Assembly: GCA_964351395.1 (NCBI GenBank)
Contig: CAYGOF010000003.1
Location: 1-64,000, forward strand
Direction of reading: 5' to 3'
Length of the DNA: 64,000 nt
Source: Imperialibacter sp964351395
GTDB taxonomy: Bacteria; Bacteroidota; Bacteroidia; Cytophagales; Cyclobacteriaceae
Position 1 is the first letter of the stretch; every line of letters starts with the position of its first letter. The notes beneath the pieces were generated by a model. That model was not told the DNA's origin. It was given only the letters and a program-made list of their open reading frames with translations, and made no database searches. A program made the position numbers and the translations under genes. Positions 14,869-24,770 of this stretch are shown piece after piece.

Positions 14869-15828
14869 ATGCCTTCCGACAAAAATCAAGCAGAAAAAGC
14901 GAGGCTACATCCTCGAAACAAAAACCGGGAAAGGTATGATCTAAATGCATTGAAAATAGCAGCTCCAGAATTGAAAAATCATGTATTGCACAACAAATTT
15001 GGATCAGAGTCCATCGATTTTTCAAACCCAGTGGCTGTTAAATTACTGAACAAGGCCATACTCAATCATTATTATGGGATAAAGCACTGGGAGTTCCCTG
15101 ATAAAAACCTTTGCCCTCCGATACCTGGAAGAGCGGATTACATTCACTACATGGCTGATTTATTGGCTAAAAACAACCTTGGTTCAATTCCCCGCGGCGA
15201 CCAAATCACCTGCCTGGATATTGGTGTTGGTGCCAGTTGTATCTACCCCATCATTGGTGCGACAGAATACGGGTGGAAATTTATAGGCTCTGAAATTGAC
15301 CCTAAATCAATAGCATCAGCCGTCAACATTGTTAATTCCAATTCATCAATTAAAGGTAAAGTTGACTGTAGGTTGCAAAAAAATCCTAGGTTAGTGTTTG
15401 ACGGAATATTAGGCAAAGAAGAAAAAATTGACCTGGTCATATGTAATCCACCTTTCCATTCTTCCATTGAAGAGGCAAAAAAAGGTAGCAGAAGGAAAAT
15501 AAAGAACCTATCGGGTAAAAAAGTAAAAAATCCTGAACTCAATTTTTCAGGCATCAGCAATGAACTAATCAGTGAGGGTGGAGAATATGCATTTATCCAG
15601 CAAATTATCAGGGAAAGTAAGCTGTACTCCAAAAACTGCTACTGGTTTTCCAGTTTAGTCTCAAAGCAAGCTAATCTTGAAGGGATTTTTAAACTACTTG
15701 AAAACTCACAAACTTGTGAGATCAAAGAAATTCCCCTGGGAACTGGCAATAAAATAAGCCGAATTGTGGCCTGGACATTCCTTTCTAAGGCGGAGCAAAA
15801 AACATGGAAAGAGGCAAGGTGGCAATAG
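14869..15828 (+). CDS. rlmF: 23S rRNA (adenine(1618)-N6)-methyltransferase RlmF
   Basis: This 319-residue protein matches RlmF along its length: LHPRNKNRERYDLNALK near the start, NPVAVKLLNKAILNHYYGIK, CPPIPGRADYIHYMADLLA, the SAM-binding LDIGVGASCIYPIIG and the N6-adenine motif CNPPFHSS near 192-199. RlmF methylates A1618 of 23S rRNA, using S-adenosylmethionine, before ribosome assembly is complete. Length is close to the E. coli enzyme. It appears to be a single-gene unit. The cytoplasmic enzyme has no signal sequence. Confidence 0.94.
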   Translation: MPSDKNQAEKARLHPRNKNRERYDLNALKIAAPELKNHVLHNKFGSESIDFSNPVAVKLLNKAILNHYYGIKHWEFPDKNLCPPIPGRADYIHYMADLLAKNNLGSIPRGDQITCLDIGVGASCIYPIIGATEYGWKFIGSEIDPKSIASAVNIVNSNSSIKGKVDCRLQKNPRLVFDGILGKEEKIDLVICNPPFHSSIEEAKKGSRRKIKNLSGKKVKNPELNFSGISNELISEGGEYAFIQQIIRESKLYSKNCYWFSSLVSKQANLEGIFKLLENSQTCEIKEIPLGTGNKISRIVAWTFLSKAEQKTWKEARWQ

Positions 15829-16060
15829 TGTGACGAATGCTGGTACTCCCATCATTAGAAGGGTTAAAAAAGGCATTTTACACTGATTATCAGAAAAATC
15901 GATGCTGAAACATCAAAGAAAACCTATGACAAAGAAGCTTTGGCTATTGTTTTGTCATCATTAAAATGTGTAATTTTGACACATAGACAAATAGCCTAAA
16001 ATAAAGGGATTTTGATTACCCGAGGTTTAAAAAAACTTGGTCATTAAAAGCATAAGAAAG

Positions 16061-18343
16061 ATGAAAAAATCAACCGCCATATTTAGTGCTTTGGCACTTT
16101 CACTCCTTTTGAGCCATTGCGCCGAAAAGTTCACGACGGAATCGAAGGACGGATTCATAAATGTTGTTAATGAAAACGGAAGTACTTTAGGCTATAGTCC
16201 GACTTCTGGAGTGAGCATATTGACAATCGATCGGTATGCTTTCAAGGACCTCAATCAAAATGGCAAATTGGATGCTTATGAAGATTGGCGGTTGCCTGTT
16301 GAGGAAAGAGCCAAAGACCTTGCTTCTAAAATGTCGGTTGAGCAAATAGCTGGATTGATGCTCTACAGTGGTCATCAATCATTGCCTTCAGGGGGTAGAA
16401 GGTCCTCAACCTACGGTGGAAAGCCCTACGCTGAAAGTGGCGCAGTGGCAAGTGATCTGTCCGATGACCAAAAAACGTTCCTGACTGAAGATAACTTAAG
16501 ACATGTATTAATTACCAGTGTTGAAAGTGCTGCTGTAGCAGCTCAGTGGAACAACAACGCTCAGGCCCATGTAGAAGCCATCGGCCTCGGAATTCCGGTC
16601 AACACCAGTTCAGACCCCAGGCACGGTAGCGACACCTATGCCGAATTCAATGAAGGAGCAGGTGGCGATATATCCATGTGGCCTGGCACCCTGGGCATTG
16701 CAGCAACCTTCGACCCTGAACTGATGAAGCAATTTGGAGAAATCGCCTCCAAAGAATACCGGGCTTTAGGAATTGCTACAGCCTTATCACCGCAAATAGA
16801 CCTGGCGACAGAGCCACGATGGAGCCGATTTGATGGCACAATGGGCGAGGATCCAGATTTAGCTACCGATTTAGCAAGAGCCTATGTTGATGGGTTTCAA
16901 TCTTCAGATGGAGGCGGCTGGGGTTTTCAAAGTGTGAACACCATGGTAAAGCACTGGCCAGGTGGAGGCCCTGAAGAAGGAGGCCGTGATGGTCACTTTG
17001 GCTATGGTGCATATGCAGTTTACCCTGGAAAGAATATTGAAGATCACTTACAAACCTTCACTGAGGGTGCATTTAAATTAGAAGGTGCTACGAAAATGGC
17101 TTCTGCCGTTATGCCTTATTATACCATTTCAGATGGACAGGGAGATGCGGTTGCCAATGCCTACAACAAGTATTTGATTACAGAGCTTTTGCGTGGCAAG
17201 TATGGTTATGATGGGGTATTGTGTACCGATTGGGGGGTTACAGGTAATGCCGCTTCCGTACATCAGTTCCAGGGAAAACCCTGGGGTGTAGAGAAACTGA
17301 GCGTTGCCGAGCGACACTACAAAGCCATCGAGGCAGGCATGGATCAGTTTGGTGGAAATAACGATATGAAACCAGTAATAGCGGCCTACCAATTGGGCGT
17401 TGAAGAGCATGGTGAAGCTTACATGAGGGAGCGGTTTGAAACCTCTGCTGTTCGTTTATTGAAAAACATTTTCCGGACGGGTCTTTTTGAAAACCCTTAT
17501 TTGGATGTACAGAAAACCAAAGAACTGGTTGGCAATCCTACGTTCATGAAAGCTGGTTTTGATGCACAATTGCGCTCGGTGATCATGATTAAAAATCACG
17601 CAAATACGCTTCCCTTGAAGGAAAAACGAAAAGTTTTTGTTCCCGAGCGATACATTGCCCCAACCATCAATTGGTTTGGTGCAGCAAGCCCTGCGAGAAA
17701 TGAAAAGCCATTTAATATGGCCGTTGTGTCGCAGTATTTTGATGTGGTAGATGACCCGCAGGAAGCTGATTTTGCCCTGGTCGGCATTGAAAGCCCCAAT
17801 GGCGGGGTTGGCTATGATGTAGCCGATCTGGAAAATGGAGGCAATGGCTATGTGCCAATTAGCTTACAATACAGCCCCTACACCGCATCAACAGCCCGCG
17901 AAGTCAGTATAGCGGGCGGCAGCCCATTGGAAGATTTCACAAACAGGTCTTACAAGGGTAAAATGGTAAAAACCATCAATACTTCTGACATGGATTTGGT
18001 GAATGAGACTAAAAGGAAAATGGGAGATAAGCCCGTGATTGTGGCAGTAAAAGTGTCGAAACCTATGGTGTTTTCTGAAATTGAAAAAAGTGCTTCGTCT
18101 GTGTTGATCCATATGGGCGTACAAGATCAGGTACTGATGAATATCATCACAGGCAAGTCGGAACCATCGGGTCTTTTACCCTTTCAGATGCCTGCCGATA
18201 TGTTGACTGTTGAAAAGCAGTTTGAAGATGTGCCTAGAGACATGACAGCCTACACGGACTCTGAGGGCAATACCTACGACTTTGCTTTTGGCCTCAATTG
18301 GAGCGGAGTAATTGACGACGAAAGAGTGAAAAAGTATAGGTAA
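16061..18343 (+). CDS. Glycoside hydrolase family 3 lipoprotein (beta-glucosidase-like)
   Basis: This protein of about 760 residues starts at the ATG at 16061, which yields a clean lipoprotein signal ending LLLSHC (an upstream TTG in frame would spoil it). The GH3 N-terminal barrel is seen from about 75 on: MSVEQIAGLML, DPRHGS, GIATALSPQIDLATEPRW, KHWPGGGPEEGGRDGH, and the nucleophile region GVLCTDWGVTGN with Asp near 388. The C-terminal GH3 domain follows (LRSVIMIKNHANTLPLKE). It should cleave beta-linked glucosides or xylosides at the cell surface. The very N-terminus includes a calcium-loop-like DLNQNGKLDAYEDW. It has no SusC/SusD neighbours, so it is not in a classical PUL. Confidence 0.9.
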   Translation: MKKSTAIFSALALSLLLSHCAEKFTTESKDGFINVVNENGSTLGYSPTSGVSILTIDRYAFKDLNQNGKLDAYEDWRLPVEERAKDLASKMSVEQIAGLMLYSGHQSLPSGGRRSSTYGGKPYAESGAVASDLSDDQKTFLTEDNLRHVLITSVESAAVAAQWNNNAQAHVEAIGLGIPVNTSSDPRHGSDTYAEFNEGAGGDISMWPGTLGIAATFDPELMKQFGEIASKEYRALGIATALSPQIDLATEPRWSRFDGTMGEDPDLATDLARAYVDGFQSSDGGGWGFQSVNTMVKHWPGGGPEEGGRDGHFGYGAYAVYPGKNIEDHLQTFTEGAFKLEGATKMASAVMPYYTISDGQGDAVANAYNKYLITELLRGKYGYDGVLCTDWGVTGNAASVHQFQGKPWGVEKLSVAERHYKAIEAGMDQFGGNNDMKPVIAAYQLGVEEHGEAYMRERFETSAVRLLKNIFRTGLFENPYLDVQKTKELVGNPTFMKAGFDAQLRSVIMIKNHANTLPLKEKRKVFVPERYIAPTINWFGAASPARNEKPFNMAVVSQYFDVVDDPQEADFALVGIESPNGGVGYDVADLENGGNGYVPISLQYSPYTASTAREVSIAGGSPLEDFTNRSYKGKMVKTINTSDMDLVNETKRKMGDKPVIVAVKVSKPMVFSEIEKSASSVLIHMGVQDQVLMNIITGKSEPSGLLPFQMPADMLTVEKQFEDVPRDMTAYTDSEGNTYDFAFGLNWSGVIDDERVKKYR

Positions 18344-19005
18344 TGAAAATTGGAAATGGTCGCAGCTTGCAAAGCTGCGACTATTCTACATCGTCATCAG
18401 CAAGCCTGACTGCTCGCAACGTCAAAACAGCTATACTTTTCCTAATTGGCAGGTTCTCTGCTGCTGGAATGACCTCCAAAATCGGTTTGAATGCATTTCC
18501 CTTCGCTTGTCAGCTAAGGAAAGCTCTACATGCTTACTACTTATTTTTTTGGTGTTGGCTACACCGGGAAATCTCCTATGTCAAAAAATGATTTCTCCCA
18601 AATATTTGTGTCAGCCTCCTAGTTCATTGAGCTGTTCTTTGCCTGATCTTTGTATTGTAATTAAAGCACAGCGCATCGTGCCGATGAGGGTTAACTAATA
18701 GAATAAAACGGATCGGAAATAATAGTAATAGATATTGAATTTCAGAACACTGATGAGTCAGCATCAGCAGAAAGGAGTTCATGGAAATTAAGTGGTTTAA
18801 GTAAGTAGGTTTGGTTTTTGAGAATACGCTGGTAATTTTTACGAGAAAGTATTTGGAGACAAAGGTCCTTGGGTCAACCCACTGGGCCTTTCGTCGTTTG
18901 TAGGGGTGTAACTTCTTTTAGTCTGAATTCACTTACCAGGAAACGGTAAATTTGTATTTTTAGAGAACAGATCAGCGCACGGCAATTTGACGATGTGCTC
19001 ATCGA
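18344..19005. other. 660-base intergenic region with two stem-loops
   Basis: Contains GTCGCAGCTT-GCA-AAGCTGCGAC (18359-18381) just after the GH3 stop, with no T-run, and a hairpin AAAGGTCC...GGGCCTTT (18861-18891). A 63-codon frame at 18507-18698 begins with a signal-peptide-like stretch (CLLLIFLVLATPGNLLC) and then shows nothing recognisable; it may be the stump of a lost exported gene. TAAATTTG at 18947-18954 is a candidate -7 box for the next gene. Confidence 0.4.
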
Positions 19006-20202
19006 ATGACTAAAAACCCTCTTAAAATGACTGAGCGTAAGAAAGGTACCATATCCGTTTGGGCTGGTGAAACGGAAAAATTCCCCTACGGCGCCACCAC
19101 TGTTCCAATTGTCAACAGTGTTACCTATGCCTATGACAACCTGGACGATTGGTATGATGTGGCCATTGGACACAAGGCAGGTCATATTTATAGTCGCAAC
19201 ACCAACCCAACAGTTCGGGTGCTGGAAGAGAAGATTGCCGCCCTTGAAGGAGCAGAAGCAGCTATTTCCTTTGCTACCGGGATGGGAGCCATCAGCAATA
19301 CGCTCTTTGCATTTTTGACAGCAGGCAAAAGGGTGGTTTCTCTGAAAGACACCTACGGAGGAACCAGTCGTATTTTTCTTGACTTCCTTCCCTCCTATAA
19401 GGTGGATGTTACACTTTGCGACACCACCGATCATGAGGCTCTAGAAGCTGAAATAGCTAAAGGCTGTGACCTGGTCTACCTCGAGACGCCCACCAATCCC
19501 ACCCTCAAGGTAGTAGACATCAAAAGGCTTGCCACAGCCGCCAAAAAAGTGGGCGCCATTGTGGTGATCGACAACACCTTCGCTACCCCCATTAATCAAA
19601 ATCCGCTGAGTTTAGGCGCCGACCTGGTCGTACACAGCGCTACCAAATATCTTTGTGGGCATTCTGATGCCATGGGTGGTTTGCTGGCAGGAAAGGCTGA
19701 GCTGGTTCATAAAGTGTTCCAGTTTCGTGAGATCAATGGGGCCAGTTTACATGCCGACGCTGCCTATTTGATTGCCAGGGGTATGAAAACATTGGAGCTG
19801 CGCATTGAGAGGCAAAATGCATCGGCCATGAAGATCGCCACCTTCCTGAAAGCGCATTCAAGCATAGAAGACGTGTTTTACCCAGGCTTAGAAAGCCATC
19901 CCGGCCACGCCATTGCGAAATCACAAATGTCGGGTTTTGGGGGGATGATGAGTTTTTCGCTAAAAGGAGATTATGAAAGTGTAAAAACCTTTCTGCAAAG
20001 CTTAAAACTAGTACACCTGGCCGCCAGCCTTGGCTCGGTAAGCACCCTGGCAGGACCTCCTCGCACCACCAGCCATGTTGAACTTACAACGGAACAAAGA
20101 GCTACCCTGGGTATTCCGGAGAGCCTGATTCGCTACTCGGTGGGAATTGAAAACATCGAAGACTTGTTGGCAGATCTTAGTCAGGCGCTAGGCAAAATCT
20201 GA
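19006..20202 (+). CDS. Cys/Met metabolism PLP enzyme (cystathionine gamma-synthase/lyase type)
   Basis: This 398-residue fold-type I PLP enzyme of the trans-sulfuration family has SRNTNPTVRVLEEKIAALEG near 63-82, FATGMGAI, VYLETPTNPTLKVVDI, VIDNTFATP, and the PLP lysine in HSATKYLCGHSD (Lys near 212). It ends with SLIRYSVGIENIEDL. Family members make cystathionine, cleave it, or release methanethiol from methionine. Sequence alone does not separate these. No met or cys genes are adjacent. Two ATGs (19006 and 19027) are possible starts, the second giving a more usual length. Confidence 0.9.
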   Translation: MTKNPLKMTERKKGTISVWAGETEKFPYGATTVPIVNSVTYAYDNLDDWYDVAIGHKAGHIYSRNTNPTVRVLEEKIAALEGAEAAISFATGMGAISNTLFAFLTAGKRVVSLKDTYGGTSRIFLDFLPSYKVDVTLCDTTDHEALEAEIAKGCDLVYLETPTNPTLKVVDIKRLATAAKKVGAIVVIDNTFATPINQNPLSLGADLVVHSATKYLCGHSDAMGGLLAGKAELVHKVFQFREINGASLHADAAYLIARGMKTLELRIERQNASAMKIATFLKAHSSIEDVFYPGLESHPGHAIAKSQMSGFGGMMSFSLKGDYESVKTFLQSLKLVHLAASLGSVSTLAGPPRTTSHVELTTEQRATLGIPESLIRYSVGIENIEDLLADLSQALGKI

Positions 20203-20250
20203 TAACATATTTAGCAAAAAGGTCTTGGCAAAGTTCAGCACCATGCTCGA

Positions 20251-20280
20251 CCATGGAAACTTCCATGGGCTGGCTTCTTT
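20251..20280 (+). terminator. Stem-loop after the PLP enzyme gene
   Basis: CCATGGAA-AC-TTCCATGG (20251-20268) forms a perfect 8-bp stem with a T-rich tail (CTTCTTTTTC) shortly after. Plausible terminator; the tight 2-base loop means the real loop would be larger. Confidence 0.45.
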
Positions 20281-20389
20281 TTCCCCCACAAAGAAATTAT
20301 GCCTGTCCTTTCATGGTATTCCTTTATCTTGTGATTGAATTGTCATTTTAATCAACACAAGCCCCGCCGCTTTTCTCAGCTAATCCTTT

Positions 20390-21844
20390 ATGAAGCCTCT
20401 TCAAATCACATTCCTCCTTCTATTTTTCATTGCCTTTTCTTGTACTGAACCAAAACAGATTGGAGATGATACTGGCATAGCCGCTATTGAAAACGGACTA
20501 CTTACAGGCATTCAAATAAAAGGCCAGGCTCAGAAAACCTATACCATTGCTGAACGAATGGCGCATTACAATGTGCCAGGGATAAGTATCGCTGTAATCA
20601 AAGACGGCAAACTAAGTTGGGCAAAAGGATATGGTATTGCCAACTCACAAATCGATTCCAAAGTAAATATTAATACACTTTTTCAGGCTGGCTCCATCAG
20701 CAAGCCCATTGCTGCACTGGGTGCTTTAAAACTGGTACAAGACGGAAAGGCAGACCTTGACGCAGATATTAGCGCCTACCTGAAAGACTGGGAAATACCT
20801 GCCACTGAATTCACTTCAACTGAAAAAGTTACCCTTCGCCGTCTTCTCACCCATACTGCCGGCATGACAGTACATGGCTTCCCCGGCTATCATGGAAGCA
20901 TGCGACTTCCTTCTATCCAAAACGTACTGAACGGTCGAGGAAACACGCCGGCCGTTATAGTAGACACCATCCCTGGGTCACTGTGGAGGTACTCAGGGGG
21001 CGGATATACGGTCATGGAAAAAGTTGTAGAAGATATCACCGACCTTCCTCTGGATACCTATTTGGAAGAAAACATCCTCGACCCCTTAGATATGAGCCAA
21101 AGCACCTACACTCAGCCGCTGCCCGACGATTTTCGTATTGACGCCAGTGCTGCCTACGATAGTGATGGCACCCTGGTAGATGGACTTTGGCACAATTATC
21201 CGGAGCAAGCTGCTGCTGGCCTATGGACTACACCCAGCGATCTTGCAAAATACTGTATCGAGATTCAGCAGATACTCTCTGGAAAAAAGGGCGGTATTCT
21301 TTCTCAGGAAATGGTTGCCGCCATGCTTACAAAAGACAAGAACGACTGGGGTTTGGGGCCTTCCTTGAAATGGGCGGGCGACTCGCTGGTATTTCAGCAT
21401 GGTGGAAAAAACGAAGGTTTCACGAATAATATGATGGCTTTTGCTCATAAAGGTGAAGGCATTATTGTCATGACAAATGCCGACAATGGAGGCCGGCTAA
21501 TCGGAGAAATAATGAATGCTGCTTCCGATTATTATGGTTGGGGGCTTGCCAATGTTCGGGAGATTTCACTTTTAGATCTTTCGGAAGAAGAGCTCAAAAA
21601 ATTCACTGGCAAATACCGCTTTTCTGAGCAGCGTGCAGGTGAGTATTTTTTAGAAGTGAAACTCAACAATGGAAAGCTATTTCTAGTCGACGTTGAAGCA
21701 AAAAAGTCATTTAGCCTACAACCTACAGATGAAATGAAATTCCTCGATATTGAAAAAGGTGATGAGCTTGTGTTTTCCACACTTGAGGGCGGGGAATTTT
21801 CTTTCACATGGAATAACCAATATCGCTTTATCAAAGTCGAATAA
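20390..21844 (+). CDS. Beta-lactamase-family serine hydrolase lipoprotein
   Basis: This 484-residue protein has a lipoprotein signal (FFIAFSC). The class C/penicillin-binding-protein fold is shown by SxxK in AGSISKPIAALG (Ser near 102), the Tyr motif WRYSGGGY near 199, and HGGKNEGF near 337 in place of the KTG strand, all typical of the wider Beta-lactamase (PF00144) family of esterases and D-peptidases. A C-terminal domain of about 90 residues (LSEEELKKFTGKYRF) is the common DUF3471-like extension. It is 13 bases upstream of a sulfatase gene and probably co-transcribed. It need not be a true beta-lactamase; peptidase or esterase activity is more likely. Confidence 0.87.
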   Translation: MKPLQITFLLLFFIAFSCTEPKQIGDDTGIAAIENGLLTGIQIKGQAQKTYTIAERMAHYNVPGISIAVIKDGKLSWAKGYGIANSQIDSKVNINTLFQAGSISKPIAALGALKLVQDGKADLDADISAYLKDWEIPATEFTSTEKVTLRRLLTHTAGMTVHGFPGYHGSMRLPSIQNVLNGRGNTPAVIVDTIPGSLWRYSGGGYTVMEKVVEDITDLPLDTYLEENILDPLDMSQSTYTQPLPDDFRIDASAAYDSDGTLVDGLWHNYPEQAAAGLWTTPSDLAKYCIEIQQILSGKKGGILSQEMVAAMLTKDKNDWGLGPSLKWAGDSLVFQHGGKNEGFTNNMMAFAHKGEGIIVMTNADNGGRLIGEIMNAASDYYGWGLANVREISLLDLSEEELKKFTGKYRFSEQRAGEYFLEVKLNNGKLFLVDVEAKKSFSLQPTDEMKFLDIEKGDELVFSTLEGGEFSFTWNNQYRFIKVE

Positions 21845-21857
21845 AAATTTTACTTCA

Positions 21858-23621
21858 ATGATAGCATCTGAGAAACTTTACGGGCTACTAATTTTCGTGT
21901 CGATCTTGTTGCTTTCGGGTGCTTCACTTGCTCAAGACAAGCAATATCCCAATGTGATCATTATCCTTACCGACGACCAGGGTTACGGTGATCTTGGCAT
22001 CACAGGCAACCCACATGTCAAAACGCCTGTGATCGATGCCTTCGCCAAACAAAGCATCAGGCTTAATAACTTTTACGTTTCTCCCGTGTGCGCCCCCACC
22101 CGCTCCAGCTTACTAACCGGGCGGTATTCACTCCGCACTGGCATACGAGACACCTATAATGGCGGTGCCACCATGGCTAGCAGCGAAGTGACCATCGCTG
22201 AAATGCTCAAACAAGCGAACTACACCACCGGAGTATTCGGCAAATGGCATTTGGGGGATAACTATCCCAGCCGCCCTAACGACCAGGGCTTCGACGAGTC
22301 TGTTATCCATCTTTCAGGTGGAATGGGCCAGGTTGGCGACGTTACTACCTGGTTCAAGGGAGACAGTAGCTATTTTGATCCTGTGCTATGGCACAATGGG
22401 AAGCAGGAAGCCTACAAAGGATACTGCAGTGATATCTTTGCCGCGCAGGCGATCAATTTCATAGAGAAGAACGCCGAATCCCCTTTTTTCTGCTACCTGG
22501 CGTTCAATGCGCCACACACTCCTCTTCAGGTACCTGACAAGTACTATCAAATGTTCAAAGACATTGACCCTGCTGCCGGCTTCAACGATGGCAGGCCTTT
22601 CGTGCCTATGAGTGACCAGAACAAGGAAGACGCCCGCAAAGTGTATGCCATGGTGAGCAATATTGACGACAACCTGGGGTTGTTATTTAATAAGCTTAAG
22701 GAGCTCAAACTTACCGACAACACCATCGTGATATTTATGACTGACAATGGCCCTCAGCAAGTACGGTATGTTGCAGGCATGAAAGGAAAAAAAGGAAGTG
22801 TATACCGTGGAGGAGTGCGGGTACCTTTCTACCTCCGCTATCCTGCGAGGTACAAAGGTAATCGGGACATCGCTACCACTACGGCCCATATCGATATACT
22901 ACCTACCCTGGCCGAGCTGTGTGGAGTAGAAAAACCAGAAGACAGGATCATTGACGGCAAAAGTCTGGCACCCTTGTTTCAAGGTGAAAAAGTCGATTGG
23001 AAGGAGCGTTCTCTTTTCTTTTATTGGACTCGACGGTACCCGGAACTTTACAATAATATGGCCTTACAAAAAGGCCCCTACAAACTGGTGGGGCACACCA
23101 ATTATAATGCTCCGATTGAAAGTTTTGAACTTTTCGATATCAGCAAAGACCCCTACGAGCAAGCCAATATTATCACGACCAAAAGGTCCATAGCAACCGA
23201 AATGAAAACCGAGCTTCAGCGTAGCTATGAAGAATTGGCACTGTCTGAAAACATCACCAGCCCGCCTCGTATTGTAGTAGGAAATGCTGCCGAAAATCCA
23301 GTGATCCTCAATAGAAATGATGCTGGCGGAGAGCGAGGCATCTGGGCACAGGAAGAAATATATGGGTTGTGGCAGGTGAGTATTGAAAAAGGTACTTACA
23401 ATATCCGTTTCAAGTTTATTGAGGAAGTACCAGCCAGTGGCACTTTATACCTTGAAACTGGCCCTTTAATTCAAAGGCTCACCGTTGAAAAAGGTCCTGC
23501 CGATTGGATAGAAATGAAGGGGGTGAAGTTGCCTCAAATAGCCTGTGACCTTATCCCGTTCTATGAATTCGACGGTAGAAGGATTTTCCCTTTTTATGTG
23601 GAGTTGGAGAAAGTAGATTGA
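21858..23621 (+). CDS. Exported sulfatase (formylglycine type)
   Basis: From the ATG at 21858 this is a 587-residue protein with a signal peptide (LLIFVSILLLSGASLAQ). The alkaline-phosphatase-like sulfatase fold is shown by IIILTDDQGYGDLG, the modified-Cys motif CAPTRSSLLTGR (Cys near 78), GKWHLGD, and MTDNGPQ. The Cys form needs a formylglycine-generating enzyme, which is not in this window. It should remove sulfate from a carbohydrate or other ester in the periplasm. A C-terminal jelly-roll-like region (about 480-587) follows the catalytic domain. An in-frame start inside the previous gene (21750) would precede the signal peptide and is rejected. Confidence 0.92.
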   Translation: MIASEKLYGLLIFVSILLLSGASLAQDKQYPNVIIILTDDQGYGDLGITGNPHVKTPVIDAFAKQSIRLNNFYVSPVCAPTRSSLLTGRYSLRTGIRDTYNGGATMASSEVTIAEMLKQANYTTGVFGKWHLGDNYPSRPNDQGFDESVIHLSGGMGQVGDVTTWFKGDSSYFDPVLWHNGKQEAYKGYCSDIFAAQAINFIEKNAESPFFCYLAFNAPHTPLQVPDKYYQMFKDIDPAAGFNDGRPFVPMSDQNKEDARKVYAMVSNIDDNLGLLFNKLKELKLTDNTIVIFMTDNGPQQVRYVAGMKGKKGSVYRGGVRVPFYLRYPARYKGNRDIATTTAHIDILPTLAELCGVEKPEDRIIDGKSLAPLFQGEKVDWKERSLFFYWTRRYPELYNNMALQKGPYKLVGHTNYNAPIESFELFDISKDPYEQANIITTKRSIATEMKTELQRSYEELALSENITSPPRIVVGNAAENPVILNRNDAGGERGIWAQEEIYGLWQVSIEKGTYNIRFKFIEEVPASGTLYLETGPLIQRLTVEKGPADWIEMKGVKLPQIACDLIPFYEFDGRRIFPFYVELEKVD

Positions 23622-23648
23622 AGAACCGTTTGGTTTCCAGTAACCGAT

Positions 23649-24761
23649 CTAGACCTCAATCTTCCTATCCCTGGCAATCACTTTCCATTCTCCTTTTACA
23701 TGGGCATTTTCGACGGTATTCACCCGTTCATAAAGCGCCACCGTAGGGCATATGTGAAAGGGGATGCCATAAAGCACATCTCCTACCTTATAGCCATGTC
23801 CTTCAGGGGCCTCTAACACGAGGTGCTCTTCGCTTTGCCCAACGGGAGTCAGCGCTGGCGCATTGATAAACCGAACACGATTGCTCAATATATTTTCTGA
23901 AGCGATAGACTTGTGCCCCAGGTCCATACAAATTCTGGTCTTAGTTGGCAGCGAAATTACCCTCGAAACTACCAATGCGGCCGGCACCAGCGGCTGTTCA
24001 CTACAAATATCGCTATAGCCCTGGTCCCAGTACACAAAAGTTCCGGGACTACAAATGACGTCCTTTCTTTTGGCGTGTATGGGAAATGTGGGCGAACCAC
24101 CGGCAATAATAATTGGCTCTGGAAAACCAAGTTGCTGAATAGCATCTTTCATGTCGAGAATAGGCTGAAATGCCTCATTACAGGCCTTCGTCCTGTCCAC
24201 AATATCCAGCTGACGATGTTGCCCGTCGTAAACATGAAGACCTATTGGTACGATGGCTTTCATCGTAGCCACCTCTTCATAAAGTGTCACGGCAGCTGGC
24301 CCTGGAATAATTCCAGACCGGTCGTTACCGTTATTTAGGTCCATATATGCATTGATCCGCAGCCCCTGATTGGCAAAAGCAACAGAAATAGCCTGCGCAG
24401 ACGCTGCGTTGTCGTACAGGCAGGAATAGGTCGTCATCGGGTATTTTCTGATGAGCTGAAGAAAACGTTGAAGCTTAGGGCCAACAGGCTGGTAGGCCAA
24501 CAGAACATCCTGTGCCCGCACCATGCCAAGCATTTCGGCTTCAGCAATGGTAGCGCATTTGAATTTTTTGATGCCTTCGTCCATGAGCATCTTGCACACT
24601 TCCTTTGCCTTATTGGTCTTCACATGAGGTCGCAGTCTGTCCACATCACCAATTATTTCCTTCACTGCCTTGATATTCTGACTCACTCGTTCAGGGAATA
24701 CCACCATCGATGGAGAATCAAGCTCATCAATATTGTCGATACTATACCATTCCTTGCTCAT
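23649..24761 (-). CDS. D-serine dehydratase / D-threonine aldolase family enzyme
   Basis: This 370-residue fold-type III PLP enzyme has an alanine-racemase-like barrel (RPHVKTNKAKEVCKMLMDEG, PLP Lys near 48) and the D-TA/DSD1 C-terminal domain. The late metal motif reads HICPTV (His near 336, Cys near 338). As I recall, His/Cys zinc ligands are typical of eukaryotic-type D-serine dehydratase and His/Asp of D-threonine aldolase, so D-serine dehydratase is favoured. It follows a RidA gene and a GntP-type permease on the same strand. RidA would clear the 2-aminoacrylate made from D-serine, which fits this choice. Confidence 0.86.
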   Translation of the reverse strand: MSKEWYSIDNIDELDSPSMVVFPERVSQNIKAVKEIIGDVDRLRPHVKTNKAKEVCKMLMDEGIKKFKCATIAEAEMLGMVRAQDVLLAYQPVGPKLQRFLQLIRKYPMTTYSCLYDNAASAQAISVAFANQGLRINAYMDLNNGNDRSGIIPGPAAVTLYEEVATMKAIVPIGLHVYDGQHRQLDIVDRTKACNEAFQPILDMKDAIQQLGFPEPIIIAGGSPTFPIHAKRKDVICSPGTFVYWDQGYSDICSEQPLVPAALVVSRVISLPTKTRICMDLGHKSIASENILSNRVRFINAPALTPVGQSEEHLVLEAPEGHGYKVGDVLYGIPFHICPTVALYERVNTVENAHVKGEWKVIARDRKIEV

Positions 24762-24770
24762 CGTTGTCTG

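Noticed and set aside
20390..21844. Calling the serine hydrolase an antibiotic-resistance beta-lactamase
   Set aside because: It has the SxxK motif but the lactamase KTG is replaced by HGG and a DUF3471-like tail is present. This is typical of esterase/peptidase members.
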